Assembly: GCA_964638155.1 (NCBI GenBank)
Contig: CAZWYI010000002.1
Location: 58,790-122,789, forward strand
Direction: 5' to 3'
DNA from: CAYZTD01 sp964638155
GTDB taxonomy: Archaea > Thermoplasmatota > E2 > DHVEG-1
Length of the DNA: 64,000 nt
Shown: positions 43,684 through 53,139 of the stretch, one piece after another
Numbering within the stretch: the first letter of the stretch is position 1
How the letters are laid out: each line of letters starts with the position of its first letter
Notes under the pieces: generated by a model
Seen by the model: only the letters and a program-made list of their open reading frames with translations
Told to the model about the DNA's origin: nothing
The model's database searches: none
Translations under genes and position numbers: made by a program

Positions 43684-44619
43684 TTAAATTAAAGACTCTA
43701 CAACCGGATCTAAAAACTTAACTTTACAGTATTCCATATATTTTTTAATATCCTGAATTACATAGATTTTATCATTTGCACTAAAAAACGAAAAACTGCT
43801 GAGAGGATAAGATCGTTCATTAACAATTTCTTTTTCTTCCATTTCAGAAAGAAATCCAAGTACTCTTTTTTCACTTATGCCAAGATTTGATAGAAGTGAT
43901 CGAGGGTTTGATCTATTACTTGAATACCAATAATCAGGTGGACTTGTTTCTTCACCATAGAACATAGATCTGTATTCTTCTCCACATCCAGCAAAGTTAA
44001 TAAGGTTTTTTTGATCCTGAGCATAGATATAAAAAAAGTAATAATATTTCAAGGAATCTTCTTCAGACCATGATAGATCCATTACATCTTTATATCTATT
44101 TTTTAAAAATTCTTCAATTTCAGGTGAACTATAAATTTCACTATCTACTCTTTTTACAAACCCAAGATCTTCAACTATATCATAAAATTGGTTCATAATT
44201 TCAATAAATCTATCATCTTTTAGTAAAACTCTTTCATACCAATGGTTTTCATCAAGAGAATATGCTTCATTTACAGGTTCAATATGTCCTGATTCATTAA
44301 CTAAAGGAGTATTATAGATAATTCGATTAACAAGACAGCTTAAGGCTCTTTCTGAAATATCTTTTGTTTTTTCTTCAAAAAGGTTCTTTTTTTCTTCTAT
44401 TTTATCAATCATTAATGTTCCACATAAATCAAGGCCAGTATCAGTCAACAAAAGCTTATTTTTGTTTTTTGAAATTTCAGAAGAAACAAGGTTTTTTTCA
44501 ATAAGTAAATTAAGTAAATTTTCATCTTCAACTAAAGTAGTATCATAATATAAATTTATTAGAGTGTTTAACTCAGACTTGCTTAAGTTCTCAATTTTTT
44601 TATTGTGTTTTATCTCCAT
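43684..44619 (-). CDS. Unknown protein with HTH-like ends
   Basis: 311 residues from ATG at 44619, which has GGTGG six bases upstream; an ATG two codons earlier is too close to that site. The N-terminus (ELNTLINLYYDTTLVEDENLL...LLLTDTGLDLCG) and the C-terminus (LLSNLGISEKRVLGFLSEMEEKEIV) look like winged-helix segments. The middle is acidic and helical. There is no signal peptide or membrane segment. AACTAA/TTAGTT (43666-43681) right after the stop may be a weak terminator. Family not recognised. Confidence 0.7.
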   Translation of the reverse strand: MEIKHNKKIENLSKSELNTLINLYYDTTLVEDENLLNLLIEKNLVSSEISKNKNKLLLTDTGLDLCGTLMIDKIEEKKNLFEEKTKDISERALSCLVNRIIYNTPLVNESGHIEPVNEAYSLDENHWYERVLLKDDRFIEIMNQFYDIVEDLGFVKRVDSEIYSSPEIEEFLKNRYKDVMDLSWSEEDSLKYYYFFYIYAQDQKNLINFAGCGEEYRSMFYGEETSPPDYWYSSNRSNPRSLLSNLGISEKRVLGFLSEMEEKEIVNERSYPLSSFSFFSANDKIYVIQDIKKYMEYCKVKFLDPVVESLI

Positions 44620-44716
44620 ACCCATCCACCTATAATATGTTATACATTAACATGGTTTAAACTTTTTCCTAATAAAATAACAAAGTTTTTTACAAAAAAA
44701 TCTATTTTTTTTTATT

Positions 44717-45589
44717 ATGAAAAAAAGATTAGCAATAATTATAGTACTTTCAGTAGTATTTTTGCTGTTGATTTTATCATATGCTTATTTTAATAACAAA
44801 AATGAAAAAGAATATGAACAAGAATTAATAGAATTTAAAGATAAAATTAGAGAAGATTTGAAAGAATATAACATGATAAAGCGTATTCGACAAGATAGAG
44901 GAGTAATTGTTCCAAAGATTAATTTTTCAAAACCAGAAAGACTTCATTATTATCAGACTTTTGTAACACCTAATAATCAATCTGTAAAAAACTATGTTCA
45001 AAAAAATTCAATCAACAGTATTGATAGTGCATATTCTCTTGCTGTTAACTGGACATGGGTTTCAGATAAAACGCTTCATAATAAAAATGAACTCTGGTTG
45101 AAACCAAAACAATTTATCATAGATAGTCCAAATTTACCTGGAAATCCTGTAGACACTATTGCTAGTGATTGCGAAAGTCAGGCCTATACCTTAGTTAGCA
45201 TTATTGAATCATTTGGTTTTTCAAAAGAAAATATTAGAGTGTGTATTGGTCTAGTTGATTTCGGGAGTGGAAGCGGAGGTCATGCTTGGGTTCAAGTATA
45301 TGATAATAACAAATGGTATGAACTAGAAGCAACAAGTGGCCCATATTTTGATGATGATACAAATAAACTAGTAGATAGTGATGGAGTTGGTTTAAATTAT
45401 TTTAAAACTAGACCATATCCTGTTGAAGAATACTGGGCATTTTTTAATGATATATATTATTATAACCCAGAGGAAGGAGTAACTAGTACTAATCTTCCAG
45501 CTCATTGGTATAAAACTGAAAAGCATTTTACACTTTCTGAATTAAAGGAAAAAAATCAAAATTTACCCAAGGTAAATTCCCTAAATTGA
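44717..45589 (+). CDS. Membrane-anchored transglutaminase-like protein
   Basis: 290 residues. An N-terminal transmembrane helix (5-25) is followed by a charged helix and a transglutaminase-core-like domain. The probable triad is Cys in SDCESQAYTLVSIIES, His in GGHAWVQVYDN and Asp/Glu in KWYELEATSG. Microbial proteins of this fold act as cysteine peptidases or amide-forming enzymes outside the cell. Its final 62 bases overlap the convergent papain-like gene, a long tail-to-tail overlap. Confidence 0.78.
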   Translation: MKKRLAIIIVLSVVFLLLILSYAYFNNKNEKEYEQELIEFKDKIREDLKEYNMIKRIRQDRGVIVPKINFSKPERLHYYQTFVTPNNQSVKNYVQKNSINSIDSAYSLAVNWTWVSDKTLHNKNELWLKPKQFIIDSPNLPGNPVDTIASDCESQAYTLVSIIESFGFSKENIRVCIGLVDFGSGSGGHAWVQVYDNNKWYELEATSGPYFDDDTNKLVDSDGVGLNYFKTRPYPVEEYWAFFNDIYYYNPEEGVTSTNLPAHWYKTEKHFTLSELKEKNQNLPKVNSLN

Positions 45590-47228
45590 TAGTTCCTTTT
45601 ATTGGTCTTGGAATTATTCTTTCCCAGTCAGACCAATAGTTGTTTAACCATAGATTATTTCTAGATCTTAAAAAACCTGCTTGACGGTTGTTATCAATAA
45701 AATTGTTTTCTTTTATTTTACATTTCTTTGTCTGTTTTAATAAAAGTCCATAGTCGTTATTTTCAATTGTATTTTGTAAAATAAGATTTTCATTACTTGC
45801 TCCATGTAGATATATTCCTTTTTCTTTGTTATCAGAAATTGTATTAGAAATAATTTCAGATTTTTGGGTTGCTTCCATTTCTATTCCATGTAAGTTATTG
45901 TTTGAAATAATATTGTTTTTAATTTCATTGTTATGTACCCAGGTTGTAAAAATCCCTATGTCATTATCTATTATTTCATTATCAATAATTTTGTTATAGG
46001 AATCCTCATAACTTTCAAAATCCATGCAGTTAAGATATATTCCAACATCGTTTTCTTTTATAATACAGTTTTTTACTTCAAGGTTTGATTTTAAAGATAG
46101 TGTCCTAATACCTGAGTTGAGACGTTCTTTTCCACTGTTCTTAATAGTTAATCCAGAGATTCTTACATTTGGTCTTTGGACATATACTACAACATCTTTT
46201 CCATTTCCATTAATAATCGTATTTTCTTTATTTTCTCCATCCAAGTTTATTGTTTTATTTATAATAACATTTTCATTATAGGTTCCATTTTTAACAAATA
46301 CAGTCCATCTTTCATATGCTTCATCTATTGCCTTTGAAATTGTTTTGTATGGATGTTCTTCTGATCCATCCCATGGCCCCATGGTATTGTCATCATCAAC
46401 ATATAAAATAGGAAAATTTCCGTATACTCCTTCAAATAAAACAGGCATTTCTTCAATACTTGCCTCACCATAGGCAATACGGAACCAGCCTTCTTCACCC
46501 CATGGTGTACCTGTTTTAAGTTTTACTCCCCAGCTGTTTTTAACAATCCAATATCCACCTGAGTCAATATTTGGATCATCTTTGTATCCTACTATACATA
46601 CCAGGTGAAGAGCTGTTGATTTACCCCATTTGTGTTCGTATATTCCACCTTTATAACGGGCAAAGTCTTCATAAACATTTAAATGAGTAGGAACTGGTCC
46701 ATTGTTTACAAGTGCTTTTTTTATTGCAGTAATATCATTTGGCGGTAGATAACTCCAGTTTTTTATTTTCACAGTTCTTTCCCGCCAGTTAGGGCAAGTA
46801 GTATTTTTTGGAAAAACAATTGGTTCATCTAAATGTCCTGGATAAGGCCAACAGGCTTCATCTGGAACGCCGTGTTCAACTAAAAAATTGGTGTCATTTT
46901 CTGGAAAGCTTCCCCAGTCACGGTTTCCCCCACTCCAGAAGTATAGATGTGCTTCTGATAGATCACAACCAAAAGGATATCCTACTTTCCATTGTACCAT
47001 TGTCTCTAGTGCTGCAACATATGCAAAGGTTTCACAGCTGGCATAGGGCTGCTGTGCTTTAATAGGTGTTGTAAAATCTACTCCGTTTATGTCTCTCCAG
47101 CTGAAATATGACGGTAATTCTGTATCTTCTTCTAAAATAGTTTTATCTTCTTTTTTTATTGTTGTTCCTAATGTTAATTGAGAGCCAATTAATAAAAATA
47201 TAACCGACAATAAGAATATTTTTTTCAT
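45528..47228 (-). CDS. Secreted papain-family (C1) peptidase fused to a right-handed beta-helix
   Basis: 566 residues. A signal peptide covers 1-20. The C1 domain has Q60 and C65 in QQPYASCETFA, H208 in STALHLVCIVGY and N231 in IVKNSWG, so oxyanion Gln and the catalytic triad are complete. From about residue 280 a parallel beta-helix of NosD/pectate-lyase type follows (ILYVDDDNTMGPWDGS, then repeated NxIxxN turns) to about 535. The C-terminus NYWSDWE...FDFFPLI resembles the ends of Thermoplasmatota beta-helix proteins. The helix may bind polysaccharide or the cell surface while the peptidase digests protein. Confidence 0.9.
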   Translation of the reverse strand: MKKIFLLSVIFLLIGSQLTLGTTIKKEDKTILEEDTELPSYFSWRDINGVDFTTPIKAQQPYASCETFAYVAALETMVQWKVGYPFGCDLSEAHLYFWSGGNRDWGSFPENDTNFLVEHGVPDEACWPYPGHLDEPIVFPKNTTCPNWRERTVKIKNWSYLPPNDITAIKKALVNNGPVPTHLNVYEDFARYKGGIYEHKWGKSTALHLVCIVGYKDDPNIDSGGYWIVKNSWGVKLKTGTPWGEEGWFRIAYGEASIEEMPVLFEGVYGNFPILYVDDDNTMGPWDGSEEHPYKTISKAIDEAYERWTVFVKNGTYNENVIINKTINLDGENKENTIINGNGKDVVVYVQRPNVRISGLTIKNSGKERLNSGIRTLSLKSNLEVKNCIIKENDVGIYLNCMDFESYEDSYNKIIDNEIIDNDIGIFTTWVHNNEIKNNIISNNNLHGIEMEATQKSEIISNTISDNKEKGIYLHGASNENLILQNTIENNDYGLLLKQTKKCKIKENNFIDNNRQAGFLRSRNNLWLNNYWSDWERIIPRPIKGTINLGNLPWVNFDFFPLIQKV

Positions 47229-47303
47229 ATTTTCATCCGTTACTAGTAATATATAGTAATTAATGCTTATTAAATTTTATTGAAGAAAAATATAAAAAAG
47301 AGA

Positions 47304-47807
47304 TTATTTTAAAATATCGTCAAGAATAATTTCAGCAGTCCACTTAGCTACCTTTCCAGAAACTTCTGGGCATTTATCAACATGAGCGCCCATTTTTTCA
47401 AACTCTTGATAATCGTGTTTATCCATTAAATTAAAGGTTCTACCAAATAATTTTTTATGGACATCTTTACAAAGAATTGAGCCATATTCTTCTTTAAATT
47501 TATCATAAAGTTTTTTAGAAGGTCTAAAAACCCTGCGTTTAGAATCATTTTCTGAAAATTTTTCATAGGATCTACCAGAAATACTGCTAATTGCCAGAAG
47601 CCCTCCGACAAGAGCACCACATGTTCCCTCAGTGGATAGACTTGTTCCACCAGCAAGGCCATCAGCTGCTTTAACTACTTTTTCATCACCTATTCCAAGT
47701 GCTTCAAAAATAGCTGAATAAACACACTGAGGACAGCTTCCTCTCTCAGCTTCATATTTATATGCTAAATCATAGGCTTTATTGATTTTTTCTTCTCTTG
47801 TACTCAT
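47304..47807 (-). CDS. C_GCAxxG_C_C family redox protein
   Basis: 167 residues. Cysteines in GSCPQCVYSAIFEALG, GTCGALVGGLLA, SILCKDV and VDKCPEVSG follow the spacing that names this small family. They probably bind a metal or Fe-S cluster or form disulfides. Function is not established. The family is widespread in anaerobes. The PAC2-family gene lies 13 bases upstream on the same strand. Confidence 0.82.
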   Translation of the reverse strand: MSTREEKINKAYDLAYKYEAERGSCPQCVYSAIFEALGIGDEKVVKAADGLAGGTSLSTEGTCGALVGGLLAISSISGRSYEKFSENDSKRRVFRPSKKLYDKFKEEYGSILCKDVHKKLFGRTFNLMDKHDYQEFEKMGAHVDKCPEVSGKVAKWTAEIILDDILK

Positions 47808-47820
47808 TTATATCACAATA

Positions 47821-48585
47821 TTAACCATACATCTTATAGGTTTCCGGTGGTAACTGCGGGGCAGTAGGCTTACTTTGTTTTAAAAACTTATGTAATTTTT
47901 TCTCAATAATATCTGCTTCTTTATACAGAGGCTCTGGATCAATTTTTATTTCCGGGAGCATTATATCTATTTTCTCAAGAAGATTACCTGCGGCTCTACT
48001 ATCAGGAAAAGAAGTATGTGCTTCAGAAAGTAGACACATTACATCCTTATTTTTTATAACACCTTGATACAATAAAACTCCATTTACTCCTGTAATCATA
48101 CCTTCTTTTGTATCTTTTATCTTAAATTTTTTAAGATAATCAACCATTTTTTTGTTGCTACCAATGCCAAACACGCTTAATTTTTCTTTTTTCTTTCCTA
48201 CGGCATGGGTCCCTTCAACTGATAATATAGCCTTACATCCCTTTTTTTCTGCCCAATCAAGTATTAGATCAGCAACAGGCTTTACTATTTTATATGGTGG
48301 CATAAATTCAGAAATTATTACTGCTACCTGCTCACATTTTCCTTCTGGTCCACATTTTTTTTTACCTGCATAAATTCTAACCGGTGGCGAAGGCTTTGAA
48401 TTATGAATAATTGTTGCTGGCATGAATTCTTTTGAAATAATAGTGCCTATTTCATCAAGTTTTAAAGAATCAACTATAAAATGCCCTGCAATAGAGCTTA
48501 TCAGTCCTACTGTTGGAAAGGCAACAATCAAAAGACTATTTGATAGATCTGTTTCTTTATACTCAATTAATTCTAAATCGTTCAT
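47821..48585 (-). CDS. PAC2-family protein (proteasome assembly chaperone-like)
   Basis: 254 residues from MNDLELIEY at 48585; GGGGAAAGAGAG lies just upstream, favouring this over the ATG 27 bases earlier. LLIVAFPTVGLISSIAGHFIVDSL, the ILSVEGTHAVG turn and YQGVIKNKDVMCLLSEAH are typical of the PAC2/COG2047-like fold. Archaeal PbaA/PbaB relatives assist proteasome assembly, though many PAC2 proteins have unknown roles. Probably cotranscribed with the downstream C_GCAxxG_C_C gene. Confidence 0.85.
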   Translation of the reverse strand: MNDLELIEYKETDLSNSLLIVAFPTVGLISSIAGHFIVDSLKLDEIGTIISKEFMPATIIHNSKPSPPVRIYAGKKKCGPEGKCEQVAVIISEFMPPYKIVKPVADLILDWAEKKGCKAILSVEGTHAVGKKKEKLSVFGIGSNKKMVDYLKKFKIKDTKEGMITGVNGVLLYQGVIKNKDVMCLLSEAHTSFPDSRAAGNLLEKIDIMLPEIKIDPEPLYKEADIIEKKLHKFLKQSKPTAPQLPPETYKMYG

Positions 48586-48766
48586 TTTCTCTCTTTCCCC
48601 CATAACTTTCATATAAAATATAGAATATCTACTTAAATATTTTTTAGAGAAATAACTTTTTTCATAATAATTGAAAATATTTTTATGGTTGTTTAAGATA
48701 GCAGAATCACAAGATACTATTACAATATTATAGAGTATATAGAAAAATAATTTACAAACAGTAATT

Positions 48767-50032
48767 TCAAAATTGTTCAGCTTTCTGTAATATCAATTTT
48801 CCAATTTGACCCCTTACCTTTGCACATAGGTAGGACTTTATCATACTAACAGGATTTTTGAAAACTGCAAGCATTGTAGGGCTACCTGCAGATAAAAAAA
48901 TAAAGCCTTTATTAGATGTTTTGTTCATCATCATAGCTGCAAGAAAACCAAAATTATCTCCCCCATGGCCTTGAACAGTTTTTTCAAATTGATCTGTTTC
49001 AAACCATCCTAAACCATATCTATAGTCAAATATGTTCATACCATCTTTATCATAATATTGAATATTATGCATCATTTTTATTGTCGTTTCATTTAGAATG
49101 CTAGTGTTTTTCCATCTACCATTGTTCATGTGAGCTATCAAAAAATGGGATAAATCCTCAGTTGTTGTTCTTACTCCACACGTACCAGCAAAACCTTTAA
49201 CATCATAACTTTTTATTGGTATAAAAATACCTGCTACCCTAAAAAAAGGTCTCATAACTCTATTTTCATCTAGTCCATTTAAATGATAACTTGTATCATT
49301 CATCTCAAGGGGTTTAAAGATATTTTCCCGACAATATTTTTCAATTGATAATCCCGAAATTCTTTCCAAAAGATATCCTAATATTAAAAATCCTGTATTA
49401 GAATACATCACATCTTCCCCTGGAGCATAATCCAACCAATATTCCTCTTGGTATGTTTCACTCCCAGGGACTAATACATCTTTTAACCATGGATAAGGAC
49501 TTTCCATTATGCCAGTAGTTAAGTAATCTTTAAATAAATCCTTACGCCCCTCTTGAGAAAATAAAAAATGATCATAGAGACTTGCTCTATGTGACAATAA
49601 CATTCTAAAAGTTATATTTATATCTGGAAAATATGGATTACGTAAACTAAAAGGAAGGTAACCATTTACGTCATCATCAAGATCAAATTTGCCTTGTTCA
49701 TAAAGCTGCAACAAAGCAGTTGCAGTGATTGCTTTGGTAGTTGAAGAAACAAGATAAATCGTTTTGTTTGTTGGATGATTCTTACCAAAAAAATCAGTTG
49801 TTCCGTATGACTTTGACCAAACTATACTATCATTTTTAATAATACAGGCAGAAAGGGCTTTATGACAACCCAACCTCATTAACATTTTCATTTTCATATC
49901 AAAGATTTGATTATCTAATAAATCCGAATTTGTCTTTATCAAATTATTTTGTGCTATTAGGGATGTATCTAACTGGGAGGTAATGGCCCCTAAAGATATT
50001 AAAAAAATTGCAAATACCACTAATTTTTTCAT
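48767..50032 (-). CDS. Secreted serine beta-lactamase-family protein (class C/esterase type)
   Basis: 421 residues from MKKLVVFAIFLISLGAI at 50032, a signal peptide start, preferred to an ATG 45 bases upstream. Active-site motifs are SSTTK (SxxK), YSNTGF (YxN) and HGGDNFG (HxG). The family covers D-amino-acid peptidases, esterases and beta-lactamases. Archaea lack murein, so a peptidase or esterase role outside the cell is more likely than antibiotic resistance. It is a single-gene unit with AT-rich, featureless gaps on both sides. Confidence 0.86.
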   Translation of the reverse strand: MKKLVVFAIFLISLGAITSQLDTSLIAQNNLIKTNSDLLDNQIFDMKMKMLMRLGCHKALSACIIKNDSIVWSKSYGTTDFFGKNHPTNKTIYLVSSTTKAITATALLQLYEQGKFDLDDDVNGYLPFSLRNPYFPDINITFRMLLSHRASLYDHFLFSQEGRKDLFKDYLTTGIMESPYPWLKDVLVPGSETYQEEYWLDYAPGEDVMYSNTGFLILGYLLERISGLSIEKYCRENIFKPLEMNDTSYHLNGLDENRVMRPFFRVAGIFIPIKSYDVKGFAGTCGVRTTTEDLSHFLIAHMNNGRWKNTSILNETTIKMMHNIQYYDKDGMNIFDYRYGLGWFETDQFEKTVQGHGGDNFGFLAAMMMNKTSNKGFIFLSAGSPTMLAVFKNPVSMIKSYLCAKVRGQIGKLILQKAEQF

Positions 50033-50187
50033 TTTTAACCAACAATTATATATTATACAAAACTTTATTTTAATCATTTATTAATTTTTCTTTACAGTTA
50101 TTATCCAAAATTTAAATAAAATATATAGTTGCCAAGGTGTTTATCTATAAAAATAATATATTGTCAACAGCAAGTTTTTTGAAAAAA

Positions 50188-50793
50188 TTAAATTTCTATT
50201 ATTTTTAAAAGTTCTTTTAAATTATTGATTTTGTAATCCGCTTGTATCTTTACACCGATTACTTTACATCCTGCTTTATGCCCTGCTCTTATATCACTAT
50301 CTGTATCACCGACTAAAACCACTTCAGAAAAAGATAAATTATATTTGCTACATGCTTTTAAAACAATTTCAGGATCAGGCTTAGCTATAGATACATCATC
50401 ACTAGTTAAAACAAAATCAAAATATTTTTTTATACCAATTTTTTCAAGTATTTTATTTGTACATTTTTTTGGAGTATTTGTAATAACACTTTTTTTATAT
50501 TTTGATAGTTTTTCTAGTGTTTCTTTTGTATCCTTATATATTTTTACATCATCAGTATGCTCATGATATATATTGTTACAAAATTTTCCTACTTTTAAAT
50601 CAAGATTATTTTTTCTAAGATTCCAAAAAAGATCATGACCCCAGAATTTTTCAATGAATTCTTCTCTTGTTATTTCTTTTTGATTAAAATATCTTAACGC
50701 ATGATTCAAGGATTGCCACCAAGAGTCAAGGCTATCAACAAGTACTCCGTCCATATCAAAAAGGATAGCTTTTGGTTTGATTTTTTTATTCAT
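50188..50793 (-). CDS. HAD-superfamily phosphatase
   Basis: 201 residues. Motif I is LFDMDGVLVDS, motif II is VITNTP, and the late GDTDSDIRAGHKAG is motif IV. The helical cap after motif I places it near phosphoglycolate phosphatase/beta-phosphoglucomutase-like enzymes. The nucleophile and acid aspartates are present. Substrate not predictable. Confidence 0.86.
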   Translation of the reverse strand: MNKKIKPKAILFDMDGVLVDSLDSWWQSLNHALRYFNQKEITREEFIEKFWGHDLFWNLRKNNLDLKVGKFCNNIYHEHTDDVKIYKDTKETLEKLSKYKKSVITNTPKKCTNKILEKIGIKKYFDFVLTSDDVSIAKPDPEIVLKACSKYNLSFSEVVLVGDTDSDIRAGHKAGCKVIGVKIQADYKINNLKELLKIIEI

Positions 50794-50886
50794 AATATAT
50801 CAAGATAAAAAAGCAAATCAAAGATTTATACAAAAAATTTATCCCTAATAATTGTATATAATAAACAATCAATTGCGGGTATATTT

Positions 50887-51282
50887 ATGAGGGAGATAAA
50901 AGTTAAAACAAATAAGAGAAATGAAATGATAGATATAACAAATGATCTTGAAAAGATAGTAGAAGATGAAAAACTAGAAAATGGAATAGTAACTGTTTAT
51001 GTACCTCATACAACAGCAGCTGTAACGATAAATGAAGGAGCAGATCCAGATGTTAAACGCGATATAATAAAAAAGTTATCAGGGTTAATTCCTGAGAATG
51101 GTGACTATAGACATGTTGAGGGAAATAGTGATGCCCATATCAAATCAAGTATTATTGGCGTCTCTGAAACAATAATTGTAAAAAACGGGAAACTTGTTCT
51201 TGGTACATGGCAGCATGTATTTTTTTATGAAGGAGACGGTCCGAGAACAAGAAAAGCTTATGTTGAAATGATAAAAAAATAA
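50887..51282 (+). CDS. YjbQ/UPF0047 family protein
   Basis: 131 residues. VYVPHTTAAVTINEGADPDVK, HVEGNSDAHIKSS and GTWQHVFFYEGDGPRTRK are the family signature with conserved His residues. Members show weak thiamine phosphate synthase activity in some reports, but the role is uncertain. The unit is monocistronic and starts 93 bases from the divergent HAD gene. Confidence 0.88.
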   Translation: MREIKVKTNKRNEMIDITNDLEKIVEDEKLENGIVTVYVPHTTAAVTINEGADPDVKRDIIKKLSGLIPENGDYRHVEGNSDAHIKSSIIGVSETIIVKNGKLVLGTWQHVFFYEGDGPRTRKAYVEMIKK

Positions 51283-51410
51283 GAAAAAACATAAGTGATT
51301 TTTGAATTTTAAAATATAATAAAACTTTTTTACTACTTTACAATAGATTTGCTGGTGTAAACCTGACAAAAACAATTGAAAACAAGTTTATCAAGTCATT
51401 TGTAAATAAC

Positions 51411-52484
51411 ATGTATGCTGTTTTAATAACTCTAGGTATAGCAAATATAATTTTTAATGAAGATTTTAGTCCAACAAATCTATTTGATATAACAAATATT
51501 CTCTTTATTACAGCTGTTGTTTTTTTATATTGGTGGGACTGGTCTGAATACGTGGAAAGTGAAATTAAAACAACAAAACTTGAAACATCAATAGATTTTT
51601 TACTTTTAATTAGTTTGTTTATGCTATACTATTTTTATAGCGAGCCGATAGGCATTGCATTTGTATTTTTGATATTAGGAATAATTGACTTAGCATGGGT
51701 TATAAACCATCTTTTTGAAATTTCTTCAAAAGAAAAAATTATATCTATCGATAAGAGGGGATGGATTTTAGAAAAAATTGTATGTATCTCAATATATGGA
51801 TTAACAATAGCATTACTATATCTTTTTGTAAATCTTCTAGAAAGCCAGTTTATAATTAAATGGATCCAGATAATATTGATTATTGGAGCATTTATTTTAG
51901 TTAGATGTATTGGATTTAAGAGTATAAAACAAGAACCTAGATACTTTTCAAAAGCTAAATTAAAAGATGTAGATCAAATAATTGAGATTAACAAATCTTA
52001 CCTAACATTAAAAACTAAATCCGGGTTTTTTATAAGAGACTTGGAAAAAAAAGAGGTTATTGATAGTATTGAAAAAGGAGAAAACAGTTTTTATGTTGTT
52101 GAAGGTAAAAAAGGAAGAGTCCTTGGTTACGCTGAAATACTTGAAGAAATTGACAACGTTATAATTGATAATCTAGACTGGGTTGATGAAAAGGATAAAA
52201 AAATTCTTTTAAAAAATGATTATCTATTGATATCTAAAATAGCAACCCGCAGAGGAATAAGAAGAAAAGGCATAGGGAAATTTTTATATGAAAATTTATT
52301 TGAAAATTATAAAGATAAAGATTTTTTTGCTTTTATTGTTACAAAACCTGTTGAAAATAAGACATCTATAAAATTTCATAAAAAGATGGGATTTAGAAAA
52401 GTTGCTTATTTTTCAAAGAATGAATTTATGGACATCAAAAACTATGAAAGTATCTTATTAGTAAAAGAATGTAAAAAAAATTAG
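51411..52484 (+). CDS. GNAT acetyltransferase fused to a membrane domain
   Basis: 357 residues. The first 180 contain about five hydrophobic helices. From about residue 185 a GNAT domain follows, with the acetyl-CoA loop IATRRGIRRKGIGKFLYENLF and the late NKTSIKFHKKMGFRKV. A membrane-tethered N-acetyltransferase is unusual and suggests a membrane-associated or exported acceptor. The first ATG is used; the frame is open for another 50-odd bases upstream without a standard start. Confidence 0.78.
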   Translation: MYAVLITLGIANIIFNEDFSPTNLFDITNILFITAVVFLYWWDWSEYVESEIKTTKLETSIDFLLLISLFMLYYFYSEPIGIAFVFLILGIIDLAWVINHLFEISSKEKIISIDKRGWILEKIVCISIYGLTIALLYLFVNLLESQFIIKWIQIILIIGAFILVRCIGFKSIKQEPRYFSKAKLKDVDQIIEINKSYLTLKTKSGFFIRDLEKKEVIDSIEKGENSFYVVEGKKGRVLGYAEILEEIDNVIIDNLDWVDEKDKKILLKNDYLLISKIATRRGIRRKGIGKFLYENLFENYKDKDFFAFIVTKPVENKTSIKFHKKMGFRKVAYFSKNEFMDIKNYESILLVKECKKN

Positions 52485-52544
52485 TTTTACCATTAAATAT
52501 TTTTTTCATAAAGATTTTAAATAGTAAGGTTTTTTTGTATAAAC

Positions 52545-53117
52545 ATGTCTAAAAATAATAGGTTAAATCACTTTAAATTATATTACATACATGGTTATCT
52601 ATCAAGTCCAGATAGTACAAAAGGCACAATTTTAAAAGAAAAACTAAATGTTAAACCATTAAAATATAGAGAATGCAGACCAGAAGACCTTGTTATTTCA
52701 GAGTGTATTAAAAACATAGAAGAAGAAATAAAAAACGATGAAAACCCAATTTTAATTGGATCATCCTTAGGTGGTTTTTTATCAGCAAAAATAGCACTCA
52801 ATAACAAAAAAATTAAAAAATTAATTCTTTTTAATCCTGCAATTATTCCAAAAGATTATGATATTAAAAAAATTAAGGATATGCCGCAGAGAATCACTAA
52901 GGATATGAAGGAACCAAATTTTTTTACTAAAAAAATTCCTGCTGATATCTATATTTTTAATGGAACTAATGATGATGTAGTACCAAATAACTGGGTCATA
53001 GACTTTGCAAAGGCACAAGAAGCAGAGATAAGATTTTTACATGATGATCATAGTTTTAGTAAAAATATTGAAAAAATTCCTGAATATATTGAAAAAATAT
53101 TAATCACAAAAGATTAA
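52545..53117 (+). CDS. YqiA/UPF0227-type alpha/beta hydrolase
   Basis: 190 residues. YIHGYLSSPDSTKG at the start, the nucleophile elbow LIGSSLGGFLSAKIA (GxSxG), Asp in FNGTNDDVVPN and His in HDDHSF give a full Ser-Asp-His triad. Related bacterial YqiA proteins are esterases. It precedes the RFC gene by about 20 bases on the same strand, but a TATA-like TTATAAAA between them suggests a separate promoter. Confidence 0.82.
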   Translation: MSKNNRLNHFKLYYIHGYLSSPDSTKGTILKEKLNVKPLKYRECRPEDLVISECIKNIEEEIKNDENPILIGSSLGGFLSAKIALNNKKIKKLILFNPAIIPKDYDIKKIKDMPQRITKDMKEPNFFTKKIPADIYIFNGTNDDVVPNNWVIDFAKAQEAEIRFLHDDHSFSKNIEKIPEYIEKILITKD

Positions 53118-53139
53118 ATTATAAAACTTCTATACGTAG

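Noticed and set aside
48613..48766. AT-rich gap upstream of the PAC2 gene as a possible small gene
   Set aside because: No frame with a start signal and no stable hairpin; looks like plain promoter/terminator DNA.
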